This document shows, piece after piece, positions 48,281-56,441 of a DNA stretch of 64,000 nt. Origin of the DNA: DATBAX01 sp963723765 (GTDB lineage: Bacteria > Acidobacteriota > Terriglobia > Terriglobales > Acidobacteriaceae). The stretch's first letter is position 1. The number at the start of each line of letters is the position of its first letter. The translations under genes were made by a program, and so were the position numbers. The notes beneath the pieces were generated by a model. It was given only the letters and a program-made list of their open reading frames with translations. It was not told the DNA's origin and searched no databases. The stretch lies in contig CAVRSD010000005.1 of the NCBI GenBank assembly GCA_963723765.1, positions 248,001 through 312,000 on the forward strand. The letters run 5' to 3'.

Positions 48281-48337
48281 AATTCCCTGCTCAAATGTTC
48301 TTCACTTCCGCATTCTGACTTCTTCCTTCTGCATTCT
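48250..48337. repeat. Inverted repeat around the AlkA gene end
   Basis: GAAGTCAGAATGCAGAAGTGAA (48259-48280) faces TTCACTTCCGCATTCTGACTTC (48300-48321), differing only at single positions. It contains the last codons of the glycosylase gene and could terminate transcription. The motif looks like a dispersed intergenic element that was captured by the gene end. Confidence 0.65.
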
Positions 48338-48364
48338 TCCCCGCCTCTGTGGTTAAATGAAGAC

Positions 48365-48787
48365 GTGCCAGCCGATCCTAAAATCCGCGTCCTTGTCGCC
48401 AAGCCGGGACTCGACGGCCACGATCGCGGCGCCAAAGTCATCGCCCGCGCTCTACGCGATGCCGGCATGGAGGTCATCTACACCGGCCTCCGGCAAACTC
48501 CCGAGATGATCGTCACCGCCGCACTCCAGGAAGATGTCCACGTCATCGGCCTGTCCATTCTCTCCGGCGCGCACAATGCCATCGTGCCGCGCGTCATGGA
48601 CTTGCTCAAGCAAAATAAAATGGACGACGTCATCGTCGTGCTCGGCGGCATCATCCCCGATCAGGACATCGACAACCTAAAGAAAATTGGCGTCGCCGCC
48701 ATATTCCAGCCCGGCACCTCCATGGACGACATCGTCCAATTCATCCGCGCCCACGTGAAACCACGCGGCGTGCCCGCGGCCGGTTGA
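48365..48787 (+). CDS. Acyl-CoA mutase small subunit, cobalamin-binding
   Basis: 140 residues, GTG start. B12-binding motif DGHDRG (KPGLDGHDRGAKVIARALRDAG), then SILSGAH and VVLGGIIPDQD, the DxHxxG...SxL...GG set that holds the lower axial ligand His. Size and layout match IcmB/HcmB or archaeal MCM beta subunits. Its partner is most likely the large subunit at 43867, 2.7 kb away with unrelated genes between. Overlaps the next gene by one base. Confidence 0.92.
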   Translation: MPADPKIRVLVAKPGLDGHDRGAKVIARALRDAGMEVIYTGLRQTPEMIVTAALQEDVHVIGLSILSGAHNAIVPRVMDLLKQNKMDDVIVVLGGIIPDQDIDNLKKIGVAAIFQPGTSMDDIVQFIRAHVKPRGVPAAG

Positions 48788-49521
48788 TGGCCGAGATCAG
48801 CACTTCCCGTCTGCGCGATCGCCTTTCCCACACCATCGGCCCCACTCCCTGGTACTGGAAAACCTTCCCCACATTTAATTCTCCTTCCGGCAAACGCTTC
48901 ACCTGGACTCACCACGGCGACCAGGGTCCGCTCGGCTATCTCGTCTCTCTCGGTTCGGAGGACGAGCCCAACCAAGCGAATCTGGCATTGAACACATATT
49001 GCCGTCCATTTTCGGTGCCCGAATCGCGTCTCGGTATTTGGTGTCCCGAAGGCCGCCATATCCGGCTGGTTTGCTTTGATCCCGATCAGCTCCAGCCTTT
49101 CGACCTCGCCGAACTTGCCGGATGGTTCAAGCCCTCGAGCGAACGCATCTATTCTTCCGCGCCGCCCCTTGCCGACTTCGAAGTTCCACTCGCTCTCCCC
49201 GCAGGCATGCACAAGATCGAAGTTCCCACCGAGTTGCGCGATGTCGACGAACTCATCGTGCCCACCAGTTATCCCGCAAAGAGTGCCGATGATCCCGCAT
49301 TCGCGCTTTACGTTTTCTATCTACAAGCAGGCTTGGTGGAAGTGCTGCCGCAGAAGTGGTTCACCGCCAGCCAATATCAGGTGGGAAAGCAGTGGATCCC
49401 GCGAGCTGCACGCGATCCAGAGTCGCATCGCATTTTCGGCGAATGTTTCGGTGTCGGCACATTCCTGCTCGAAGAAGATGGATGCCGGCTGGAGCGCTGG
49501 CTGGAAAAAGCGGATCGCTGA
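48787..49521 (+). CDS. Conserved protein of unknown function, linked to mutase small subunit
   Basis: 244 residues; stop of the previous gene and this ATG overlap (TGATG). Soluble, rich in aromatic residues and prolines: HTIGPTPWYWKTFPTFNSPSGKRFTWTHHGDQGPLGYLVSLG, GIWCPEGRHIRLVCFDPDQLQPFDLAELAGWF, and VPTSYPAKSADDPAFALYVFYLQAGLVEVLPQKWFTASQYQVGKQWI. No domain recognised. Strict coupling to the cobalamin subunit hints at a role in acyl-CoA metabolism, which is inference. Confidence 0.6.
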   Translation: MAEISTSRLRDRLSHTIGPTPWYWKTFPTFNSPSGKRFTWTHHGDQGPLGYLVSLGSEDEPNQANLALNTYCRPFSVPESRLGIWCPEGRHIRLVCFDPDQLQPFDLAELAGWFKPSSERIYSSAPPLADFEVPLALPAGMHKIEVPTELRDVDELIVPTSYPAKSADDPAFALYVFYLQAGLVEVLPQKWFTASQYQVGKQWIPRAARDPESHRIFGECFGVGTFLLEEDGCRLERWLEKADR

Positions 49522-49536
49522 CCATCAATCGACAGA

Positions 49537-49570
49537 TTTTCTCCGTGTCTCTGTGCCTCCGTGGTGAAAA
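49537..49570. repeat. Dispersed repeat CTCCGTG.../CCTCCGTGGTGAA, copy 1
   Basis: TTTTCTCCGTGTCTCTGTG followed by CCTCCGTGGTGAAAA lies between two genes. Near-identical copies occur at 51333-51364 (inverted), 51740-51771 and 54087-54120. Confidence 0.8.
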
Positions 49571-49631
49571 GCTCGTATTTGCGCCACGCCACTCCCCTGA
49601 TATACCGTAACTAGTTTGCGGATCGTCACTC

Positions 49632-51332
49632 ATGCCTGACCGTAGCGATTTCACCACGCCTTCCACATCGCCCGTCCTCGAATCCCGGGTAGACGCAACT
49701 TCCGCACGCTTCGAAGCCAACATGCGTTTCCTCGCCGATCTTGTTTCGCAAGTCCGCAACGAAGAAGAGAAAATCCGCGAAGGCGGCGGCCCCAAAGCCA
49801 TCGAGAGCCAGCACGGCAAGGGACGCCTCACCGCGCGCGAACGCATCCACCTGCTCGTCGATCCCGGAACTTTCTTCGAACTTGGCGCATATGCAGCCCA
49901 CCGGATGTATGAGGAATGGGGCGGCGCAGCCGCAGCAGGCGTGATCACCGGGCTCGCTCGCATCCACACTCGCATGGTGATGATCATCGCCAACGACGCC
50001 ACCGTGAAAGCTGGCGCATTTTTTCCGATGACATCCAAAAAAGTCATCCGCGCCCAGAACATCGCCATTGAGAACCGCATTCCCACCATGTATCTGGTCG
50101 ATTCCGCCGGCGTGTTTTTACCTTTGCAAGAAGACGTGTTTCCCGATACCGACGATTTCGGCCGCGTCTTTCGCAACAATGCCGTCATGTCCGCCATGGG
50201 CATTCCCCAGATCGCGGCCATCATGGGCATGTGCGTCGCCGGCGGCGGCTATCTTCCGGTCATGTGCGATCACGTCCTCATGACCGATGGCAGCGGTCTT
50301 TTTCTCGCCGGACCCGCGCTGGTGCAGGCAGCAATTGGTCAAAAAGTTTCCGCCGAAGAATTAGGCGGCGCGGCCATGCACTCGGCCATCAGTGGCACCG
50401 TGGATTTTCGCGAGCCCAACGACGAGGCTTGCCTCTCGCGCATGCGCGCTATCGTCGAAAAGTGGGGCTACCGTCGCCAGTCCCCCTGGGACAGGAAAAA
50501 ACCAGAGGCCCCCGCCCTGCCAGCCGAGGAAATTTACGGTATTTACGATTCTTCGCCCGCTCGCCCCTACGACATAAAAGAAGTTCTGGCCCGCATTCTG
50601 GATGGCAGCCGCTTCGATGAATACAAGCCTGAGTACGGCAAGACATTGGTTTGTGGTTACGGGCGTATCGGCGGATTCGCTGTGGGGATTGTCGCCAATC
50701 AAAAGCTGCACGCGCAAGCCACCGATCACGAAGGTAAGAAGCGCGTCGAATTTGGCGGTGTGATCTACACCGAATCAGCGGAGAAAGCCGCGCGCTTCAT
50801 CATGGATTGCAATCAGAACTTGATCCCTCTGGTTTTCTTCCATGACGTAAACGGCTTCATGGTCGGACGTGACGCCGAATGGAGCGGCATCATCAAAGCC
50901 GGTGCCAAGATGGTGAACGCTGTCTCGAATTCCGTTGTCCCGAAAATCACAGTGATCGTCGGAGGCTCCTTCGGAGCTGGCCATTACGCCATGTGCGGGA
51001 AAGCTTTCGATCCCAGATTCGTTTTTGCGTGGCCGACAGCGCGTTATGCCGTGATGAGCGGAGACGCGGCCGCATCGACTTTGGTCGAAATCAAAATCCG
51101 TCAACTCGAACGCGGCGGCAAACTCTTAAGCGAAGAAGAACGCAAAGAATTATTCGAAACCACCAAGCGTACCTACGACGAACAAACCGATCCCCGCTAC
51201 GGCGCAGCCCGCTTATGGATTGACCGCATCATCGATCCCGTCGAAACCCGCGACGCCATCACCCAGGCCCTCGAAGCCGCCGCGTTAAACCCCGACGTCG
51301 CCGAGTTCAAAGTCGGAGTCCTGCAAACATGA
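49632..51332 (+). CDS. Acyl-CoA carboxylase carboxyltransferase (beta) subunit, probably methylcrotonyl-CoA type
   Basis: 566 residues. N-terminal GGGPKAIESQHGKGRLTARERIHLLVDPGTFFELG, oxyanion-hole segments GMCVAGGGYLPVMCDHVLM and GGSFGAGHYAMCGKAFDPRFVFAWP, and NRIPTMYLVDSAGVFLPLQEDVFPD, all typical of methylcrotonyl/geranyl-CoA carboxylase beta subunits. Two downstream genes encode HMG-CoA lyase and an enoyl-CoA hydratase, the next leucine degradation steps. No biotin-carrying alpha subunit is in the window. The last codon overlaps the ATG of the GxxExxY gene (ATGA). Confidence 0.87.
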   Translation: MPDRSDFTTPSTSPVLESRVDATSARFEANMRFLADLVSQVRNEEEKIREGGGPKAIESQHGKGRLTARERIHLLVDPGTFFELGAYAAHRMYEEWGGAAAAGVITGLARIHTRMVMIIANDATVKAGAFFPMTSKKVIRAQNIAIENRIPTMYLVDSAGVFLPLQEDVFPDTDDFGRVFRNNAVMSAMGIPQIAAIMGMCVAGGGYLPVMCDHVLMTDGSGLFLAGPALVQAAIGQKVSAEELGGAAMHSAISGTVDFREPNDEACLSRMRAIVEKWGYRRQSPWDRKKPEAPALPAEEIYGIYDSSPARPYDIKEVLARILDGSRFDEYKPEYGKTLVCGYGRIGGFAVGIVANQKLHAQATDHEGKKRVEFGGVIYTESAEKAARFIMDCNQNLIPLVFFHDVNGFMVGRDAEWSGIIKAGAKMVNAVSNSVVPKITVIVGGSFGAGHYAMCGKAFDPRFVFAWPTARYAVMSGDAAASTLVEIKIRQLERGGKLLSEEERKELFETTKRTYDEQTDPRYGAARLWIDRIIDPVETRDAITQALEAAALNPDVAEFKVGVLQT

Positions 51333-51739
51333 TTCACCACGGAGGCACGGAGACACGGAGAAAACTGATTGATGAGGGTCTCACCGAACGGGTAATCGGG
51401 ACCGCGATCGAAGTGCATCGCACGCTTGGCCCAGGTTTGCTCGAATCTGCATATGAAGAAGGTCTCTGCTATGAATCGCATCTGCATGGTATTAAATTCC
51501 AGCGGCAGGTACCTCTTCCGGCTCCTTACAAGGGGATTAATCTTGATTGTGCTTACCGCGTCGACATCGTTGTGGAGGATGCGGTAGTTCTCGAACTTAA
51601 ATGCGTTGAACACGTTCTTCCTGTTCATGAAGCGCAACTGCTTACATATTTAGAGCTGACTGGTAAGCACGTGGGGCTAATTCTCAACTTTCACGTAGCA
51701 ACACTGACGCGAGGCGGCATTGTGAGAAAAGTCCTGTGA
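51329..51739 (+). CDS. GxxExxY protein, PD-(D/E)XK-like, framed by inverted repeats
   Basis: 136 residues. GLLESAY at 36-42 is the eponymous GxxExxY motif. Asp79 in RVDIVVEDAVV and Glu89-x-Lys91 in LELKC fit a PD-(D/E)XK nuclease core, which suggests a nucleic-acid-cutting fold; activity is unproven. The coding sequence begins inside one dispersed repeat copy (51333-51364) and ends exactly where the inverted copy begins (51740), so the first 10 to 12 residues are repeat-encoded. This looks like a mobile cassette that inserted between carboxylase and HMG-CoA lyase genes. Confidence 0.85.
   Translation: MIHHGGTETRRKLIDEGLTERVIGTAIEVHRTLGPGLLESAYEEGLCYESHLHGIKFQRQVPLPAPYKGINLDCAYRVDIVVEDAVVLELKCVEHVLPVHEAQLLTYLELTGKHVGLILNFHVATLTRGGIVRKVL
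51333..51364. repeat. Left arm flanking the GxxExxY gene (copy 2, inverted)
   Basis: TTCACCACGGAGGCACGG then AGACACGGAGAAAA: reverse complement of the copies at 49537, 51740 and 54087, overlapping the start of the GxxExxY coding sequence. Confidence 0.85.
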
Positions 51740-51771
51740 TTTTCTCTGTGTCTCCGTGTCTCCGTGGTGAA
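51740..51771. repeat. Right arm flanking the GxxExxY gene (copy 3)
   Basis: TTTTCTCTGTGTCTCCGTG then TCTCCGTGGTGAA directly follows the GxxExxY stop codon and pairs with the left arm at 51333-51364. Confidence 0.85.
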
Positions 51772-51776
51772 GAGCA

Positions 51777-52652
51777 ATGAGCGAAGTCAAACTAATCGAA
51801 TGTCCACGCGACGCCTGGCAGGGCCTTCAAGCCCATATCCCTGCTCATCTAAAAGTCGACTATCTCAAAGCCGTCATCAGCGCAGGTTTCAAGCACATTG
51901 ACGCGGTGTCATTCGTATCTCCAAAAGCCGTCCCGCAGATGGCCGACTCGGAAGAAGTCCTGAAAGAACTCGACCCTCCCGATGACGTCGAAATCATCGG
52001 CATCGTCGTCAACGAAAAGGGCGCGCAGCGTGCCATCGACACCCAAGCCGTGACCACGCTCGGCTTCCCTTATTCCGTCTCTCCAACCTTTCTCAGCAAC
52101 AATCAACACCAGACGCTCGAAGCCGCCATCGACGAACTGGAAAAAATCAGAAACAAAGCCGAAGGGAGTGGACTCAGCACCGTCGTTTACATCTCGATGG
52201 CCTTCGGCAATCCTTACGGCGACCAATGGAATATCGGCGAGGTCGTCGATGCCGTCGATCTCCTCGAGTCCACCGGAGTTCGCACCATCTCGCTCGCCGA
52301 CACCGTAGGCCTTGCCGGACCGGCACAAATTCAAGAACTGGTTTCCGCGGTGATTTCAAAATATGATTTCATGGAGATCGGCGTGCATCTCCACAGCCGT
52401 CCGGATCAAGCAGTCGAAAAAGTTTTGGCCGCGTATGATGCAGGCTGCCGACGGTTCGACTCGGCACTCGGAGGACTGGGCGGATGTCCGTTCGCACAGG
52501 ATCAATTAGTGGGCAACATTCCGACCGAAAAAGTTATTGAAGCGCTGACAACTCGCGGTGCCAATCTACCGCCGTTAAAATCGCTGGACACATTGCTGCG
52601 TGCGTCCGCTGAGATCGGCGCGAGGTACACGAGTTCGCAGGCCGCGGATTAG
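51777..52652 (+). CDS. Hydroxymethylglutaryl-CoA lyase
   Basis: 291 residues, the usual size. HMGL TIM barrel: VKLIECPRDAWQGLQ (HMG-CoA lyases have EVGPRDGLQ), DAVSFVSPKAVPQMAD, ADTVGLAGPAQI, VHLHSRPDQAVEKVLAAYDAGCRRFDSALGGLGGCPFAQ; the last contains the GGLGGCPFA with catalytic Cys and metal-binding HxH. The enzyme splits HMG-CoA to acetyl-CoA and acetoacetate, the last step of leucine breakdown. The first motif is altered (PRDAWQG). Likely operon with the following genes, despite a repeat-bearing gap of 200 bp. Confidence 0.9.
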   Translation: MSEVKLIECPRDAWQGLQAHIPAHLKVDYLKAVISAGFKHIDAVSFVSPKAVPQMADSEEVLKELDPPDDVEIIGIVVNEKGAQRAIDTQAVTTLGFPYSVSPTFLSNNQHQTLEAAIDELEKIRNKAEGSGLSTVVYISMAFGNPYGDQWNIGEVVDAVDLLESTGVRTISLADTVGLAGPAQIQELVSAVISKYDFMEIGVHLHSRPDQAVEKVLAAYDAGCRRFDSALGGLGGCPFAQDQLVGNIPTEKVIEALTTRGANLPPLKSLDTLLRASAEIGARYTSSQAAD

Positions 52653-52850
52653 AATTGACCTTAGAAAATAAAAGCTGGTCCTTCCTCAACTTGTCATTCC
52701 GATTGGGCTGCGGTCCCGAGGAACCTGATTTTGGTTGACTGGATTTTTATTTAGGGTGGAGCAGCGCTTAAGCGCTGCGTTAAGAGCATTTGCTTTGAGC
52801 ACGCGCTTTAGCGCCTGAGGTTACACCACAACGAACGTCGCAAACATTTC
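52653..52850. repeat. Intergenic repeat with CAGCGCTTAAGCGCTG palindrome
   Basis: The perfect 16-bp palindrome near 52763-52778 is followed by GCGCTTTAGCGCCTGAGG. This type of GC-rich dyad is dispersed in many soil bacteria. No ORF. Confidence 0.6.
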
Positions 52851-53633
52851 ATGAACTACCAAACCATCCAACTCGCTTACGACTCCGGCATCGCCACCAT
52901 CACCTTCAACCGTCCGGAGAAGCGCAACGCCATCAGCTTCCAATTGCTTGACGAACTCCTGGCGGCGCTCGATGACATCGAACGCTCCGACGCGCTGGTC
53001 GTCATCCTCACCGGCGCTGGCAAGGCGTTCTGTGCAGGCCTCGACCTCGACGAACTAAAATCGCTCACCGGAAAGACAGAAGCCCAGAACGTCGAAGATT
53101 CCACTAGGATGGCGCACATCTTCCGGAGGCTCTACGAATTTCCCAAACCCACCATCGCAGCTGTAAACGGTGCGGCCATTGCTGGAGGAACAGGGTTGGC
53201 CACCATGTGTGACTTCACCCTGGCCGTGCCCGAAGCCAAGTTTGGCTACACCGAAGTGCGCATAGGATTTGTGCCCGCGATTGTTTCCTCGATGCTGGTC
53301 TGGCAAGTCGGACACAAGATTGCCCGCGACCTTCTACTGACCGGACGCCTGTTCGACTCGGCGGAGGCCCATCGCTATGGCCTGGTGAATGAAATAGTCG
53401 CGCCAGAAAACTTGATCGCCCGCGCCCGTGAACTCGCCGCGCAGCTCATGGAAAATAGTCCGTCGTCGCTGGTCGCGACCAAGCGGCTCATCAATGGATT
53501 TATCGGCCCGCAGCTCGACCAGCAAATCGCGGCGGCCATCGCCGACAACGCCCGCATCCGCACCACCGCCGACTTTCGCGAAGGCGTCGCGTCTTTTCTC
53601 GAGAAGCGCAAGCCGCGCTGGAGCGGCAAGTGA
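52851..53633 (+). CDS. Enoyl-CoA hydratase/isomerase family, probably methylglutaconyl-CoA hydratase
   Basis: 260 residues. Crotonase fold: FNRPEKRNAISFQLLDELL, AGKAFCAGLDLDELK (oxyanion hole), AAIAGGTGLATMCDFTLAVPEAKFGYTEVRIGFVPAIVS with the catalytic Glu in YTEVRIG. The position after MCC and HMG-CoA lyase argues for 3-methylglutaconyl-CoA hydratase (LiuC/AUH). GTGA overlap with the next gene. Confidence 0.85.
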   Translation: MNYQTIQLAYDSGIATITFNRPEKRNAISFQLLDELLAALDDIERSDALVVILTGAGKAFCAGLDLDELKSLTGKTEAQNVEDSTRMAHIFRRLYEFPKPTIAAVNGAAIAGGTGLATMCDFTLAVPEAKFGYTEVRIGFVPAIVSSMLVWQVGHKIARDLLLTGRLFDSAEAHRYGLVNEIVAPENLIARARELAAQLMENSPSSLVATKRLINGFIGPQLDQQIAAAIADNARIRTTADFREGVASFLEKRKPRWSGK

Positions 53634-54058
53634 GCCAGCATCAGGCGACCATCAGCGAAACCAGCATACGCGTGCGCTATGCCGAGACTGATCAGATGGG
53701 CGTGGTCTATCATGCCAATCATTTCATTTGGTTTGAGGTTGGCCGCGTGGAACTGTTGCGGCAGCTCGGCTTTTCGTATCGTGACATGGAAGAGAACGAT
53801 GGTTGCTTCATCGCCGTGGTCGATGCTCGCTGCCGTTACAAAGCCCCTGCTCGTTATGACGACGAGATCATCGTACGCACTCACATAAAAAACATTCGCG
53901 AGTCGCTGATACACTTTGGCTACGAATTACTCAGGGCAAATGATGGCACCTTGCTCGCCGAAGGTGAGACCACGCACCTCGTGACCGACTCACAAATGAA
54001 GATAGCGACGATCCCAGAGAAGTACCTGAAGGTGTTTCGAGAGGCGATGGGCAAATAG
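53630..54058 (+). CDS. Acyl-CoA thioesterase, YbgC/4-hydroxybenzoyl-CoA thioesterase family
   Basis: 142 residues, GTG start overlapping the hydratase stop. Hotdog fold with RVRYAETDQMGVVYHANHFIWFEVGRVELLRQLGFSY; the Asp in ETDQMGVVYHANY-like motif is the catalytic residue. Hydrolyses short acyl- or aryl-CoA esters. Confidence 0.88.
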   Translation: MSQHQATISETSIRVRYAETDQMGVVYHANHFIWFEVGRVELLRQLGFSYRDMEENDGCFIAVVDARCRYKAPARYDDEIIVRTHIKNIRESLIHFGYELLRANDGTLLAEGETTHLVTDSQMKIATIPEKYLKVFREAMGK

Positions 54059-54086
54059 AAACGCTTGCATGATATAGCACCACAGG

Positions 54087-54120
54087 ATTTCTCTGTGTCT
54101 CCGTGCCTCCGTGGTGAATT
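54087..54120. repeat. Dispersed repeat, copy 4
   Basis: ATTTCTCTGTGTCTCCGTG then CCTCCGTGGTGAATT between the thioesterase and hutH genes; same family as copies at 49537, 51333 and 51740. Confidence 0.8.
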
Positions 54121-54132
54121 TGATATTCGAGG

Positions 54133-55671
54133 TTGAATTACTTGAAAGCTCTTCACATCAACGGCAACAACCTGACCCTGGAAGCTGTGCGGGAAGTCGC
54201 GGTCGAACGCAGGCCCGTTCTGCTTGATCCCGATGCGCGTGGCGCAGTCAACAGTGCACGCGCCGTCGTGGACAATCTCGTCGCCGGCAACCAACTTTCT
54301 TACGCCATCACCACCGGCGTGGGCAAGCTGAGCGACGTACGCATTGCCGGCGAACAGATCCGCGAGCTGCAAGTTAACCTGCTGCGCTCGCATGCGGTCG
54401 GTGTCGGCGAACCCTTGGCCGTCGCAGAGACACGCGCTCTGATGTTGCTGCGCGCCAATTCCCTCTCCAAAGGACACTCCGGCATACGTGCCGTGGTCAT
54501 CGACACGCTCTGCGAAATGCTGAATCGCGGCGTCACGCCGATGGTTCCGTCGCAGGGCAGCGTGGGAGCAAGCGGCGATCTCGCGCCGTTGGCTCATCTT
54601 GCGTTGGTGTTGATCGGTGAAGGCGAATGCCTCGATCCAGACGACAGCCGCAAATATATTTCTGGCGCGGAAGCTTTGCGCCGTGCCGAGATCAAGCCGC
54701 TCACGCTCGAAGCCAAGGAAGCGATCTCACTGATCAACGGCACGCAAGGGATGCTCGCGGTGGGAATCCTCGCGCTGCTGGCGGCGGAAACGCTGGTGGA
54801 TTCCGCGGACGTGATCGGCGCACTCGTCCTCGACGCGCTGCAAGGAACCGATGTGGCCTTCGATGAACGCATTCACCAGGCGCGTCCTCATCGTGGACAG
54901 ATCAAGACTGCGATGAACCTGCGGCTGCTGTTGCAAGGCAGCGAACTGCGCGAATCGCATCGCGATTGCGGCCGTGTGCAGGATGCCTACTCGTTACGCT
55001 GCATCCCGCAGGTGCATGGGGCGGTGCGCGATACGCTCTCCCATTGCCGTGGTGTCATGGAGATCGAAGCCAACTCCGCGGTGGACAATCCCTTGGTATT
55101 CCTCACTGGCAACGGCGAGGGCGATGTAATTTCGGGCGGAAACTTTCATGGCGAGCCGCTGGCCTTTGCTTTGGATTTTTTGGGCATCGCTTTGACTGCG
55201 CTCGCGGGCATCTCGGAACGAAGAATCGAGCGGCTGGTGAATCCGTCGCTCAATGAAGGCTTGCCGCCGTTTCTGGCCGCGGGTGCGGGCCTCAACTCTG
55301 GATTCATGATGCCGCAGGTCACGGCGGCGGCGCTGGCGAGTGAGAACAAAGGGCTGGCGCATCCTGCGTCGGTCGATTCGATTACGACCTCGGGCAACAA
55401 GGAAGACTACGTGTCCATGGGCATGACGGCGGCGTTGAAGCTGCAACGAATCGTGACTAACACGCGCAACGTCATGGCGATTGAAGCCATGGCTGCGGCG
55501 CAGGCGCTCGACTTTGTCGCTCCCCTCAAGACCGGCAAGCGGGGACAAGCGGCCCATGCGGCGATCCGGGCGGTGTGCCCCACGATGGACAAAGATCGCG
55601 TGATGTACAAAGACTTTGCCCGCATCGCCGAGCTGATTGCCAGCGGAAAGATCGCCGAGTCGCTGCGGTAG
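54133..55671 (+). CDS. hutH: Histidine ammonia-lyase
   Basis: 512 residues. MIO-forming triad ASG at 146-148 within GSVGASGDLAPLAH, plus YAITTGVGKLSDVRI, QDAYSLRCIPQVHGAV and GGNFHGEPLAFALDF, all standard for HutH. It deaminates histidine to urocanate. No ATG is in frame; TTG 54133 or TTG 54142 (giving MKALHINGNNLTLE) are the candidates. No other hut gene is near. Confidence 0.94.
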   Translation: MNYLKALHINGNNLTLEAVREVAVERRPVLLDPDARGAVNSARAVVDNLVAGNQLSYAITTGVGKLSDVRIAGEQIRELQVNLLRSHAVGVGEPLAVAETRALMLLRANSLSKGHSGIRAVVIDTLCEMLNRGVTPMVPSQGSVGASGDLAPLAHLALVLIGEGECLDPDDSRKYISGAEALRRAEIKPLTLEAKEAISLINGTQGMLAVGILALLAAETLVDSADVIGALVLDALQGTDVAFDERIHQARPHRGQIKTAMNLRLLLQGSELRESHRDCGRVQDAYSLRCIPQVHGAVRDTLSHCRGVMEIEANSAVDNPLVFLTGNGEGDVISGGNFHGEPLAFALDFLGIALTALAGISERRIERLVNPSLNEGLPPFLAAGAGLNSGFMMPQVTAAALASENKGLAHPASVDSITTSGNKEDYVSMGMTAALKLQRIVTNTRNVMAIEAMAAAQALDFVAPLKTGKRGQAAHAAIRAVCPTMDKDRVMYKDFARIAELIASGKIAESLR

Positions 55672-55690
55672 TCCCTGCCAAAACTGAGTT

Positions 55691-55742
55691 ATGTTCCCCG
55701 GGGAACATAAGTGCAAAATGGAGAAGTGTTCCCCGTGGAACA
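55691..55742. promoter_or_regulatory. Pair of parS-like palindromes
   Basis: ATGTTCCCCGGGGAACAT (55691-55708) is a perfect 18-bp palindrome, and TGTTCCCCGTGGAACA (55727-55742) a near palindrome 36 bp further. Both resemble the ParB-binding consensus TGTTTCACGTGAAACA. They could also be sites for another dimeric regulator. Confidence 0.45.
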
Positions 55743-56441
55743 TTTTGTACTTATCGGAATGTACATACAAAATACAGTAAAGGTATTTTAGTTGTTGGAG
55801 TTAGCTAAAATTCCCGTTTTGGGAAATGCGCGTTTTCTCTCTTCCGGCGTTTCGTGGTTCCCACCCTTTCCGAAACCGGGGAAGGATGGGGCAGCCCTCG
55901 GTTGTGATGACGCAAAGGTAGGTCAACTCCTCTTAAAAACAATGTGTGTAAAGAGGTATAGGGGTCCTTCGACTGCATGAGTTTGATCGCTGCGATCAAA
56001 CTCATTTCGCTCAGGATGACATGCTGGTGAGGGGGGTGCTAGGGATGACGGAATTGAGGATTTGAACATCCCCACTCAAGCCAAAACCGGGCTTGAATGG
56101 GCCACCTGTCCTTTCCACTTAAGATGTTTGGCGGTCCATTCAAAAAGCCCCGCCCTCCCGCAAAGAACGCGGGAAGGACGGGGCACCCTCAGTTGTGATG
56201 ACGCAAAGGTGGGTCAACCCCTCTTAAAAACAATGTGTGTAAAGAGGTATAGGGGTCCTTCGACTGCATGAGTTTGATCGCTGCGATCAAACTCATTTCG
56301 CTCAGGATGACATGCTGGTGAGTGGGGTGCTTAGGGATGAGAGGATCGAGAAGATCTGAACCTCCCCACTCAAGCCAAAACCGGGCTTGAATGGGCCATC
56401 CGCCCGGCGCTGGCCAGATAGTCGCACCGCGTCCCCGTCGC
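55743..56441. repeat. Repeat-rich gene-free region with 291-bp direct duplication
   Basis: Two copies about 200 bp long (55901 and 56192, period 291) share GTTGTGATGACGCAAAGG, AAAAACAATGTGTGTAAAG, TATAGGGGTCCTTCGACTGC, a 29-bp hairpin (55977-56005 and 56268-56296), and CTCAAGCCAAAACCGGGC. Between them stand palindromes of the CCCACCC..TGGGGCACC type (55857-55895, 56140-56185). No coding sequence is credible. Confidence 0.8.

Noticed and set aside
49361..50230. 289-codon minus-strand open frame
   Set aside because: Antisense to the end of one gene and the start of the carboxylase; Arg/Ser/Met-rich shadow translation.
54994..55770. 258-codon minus-strand open frame
   Set aside because: Antisense to hutH, His/Arg-rich shadow.
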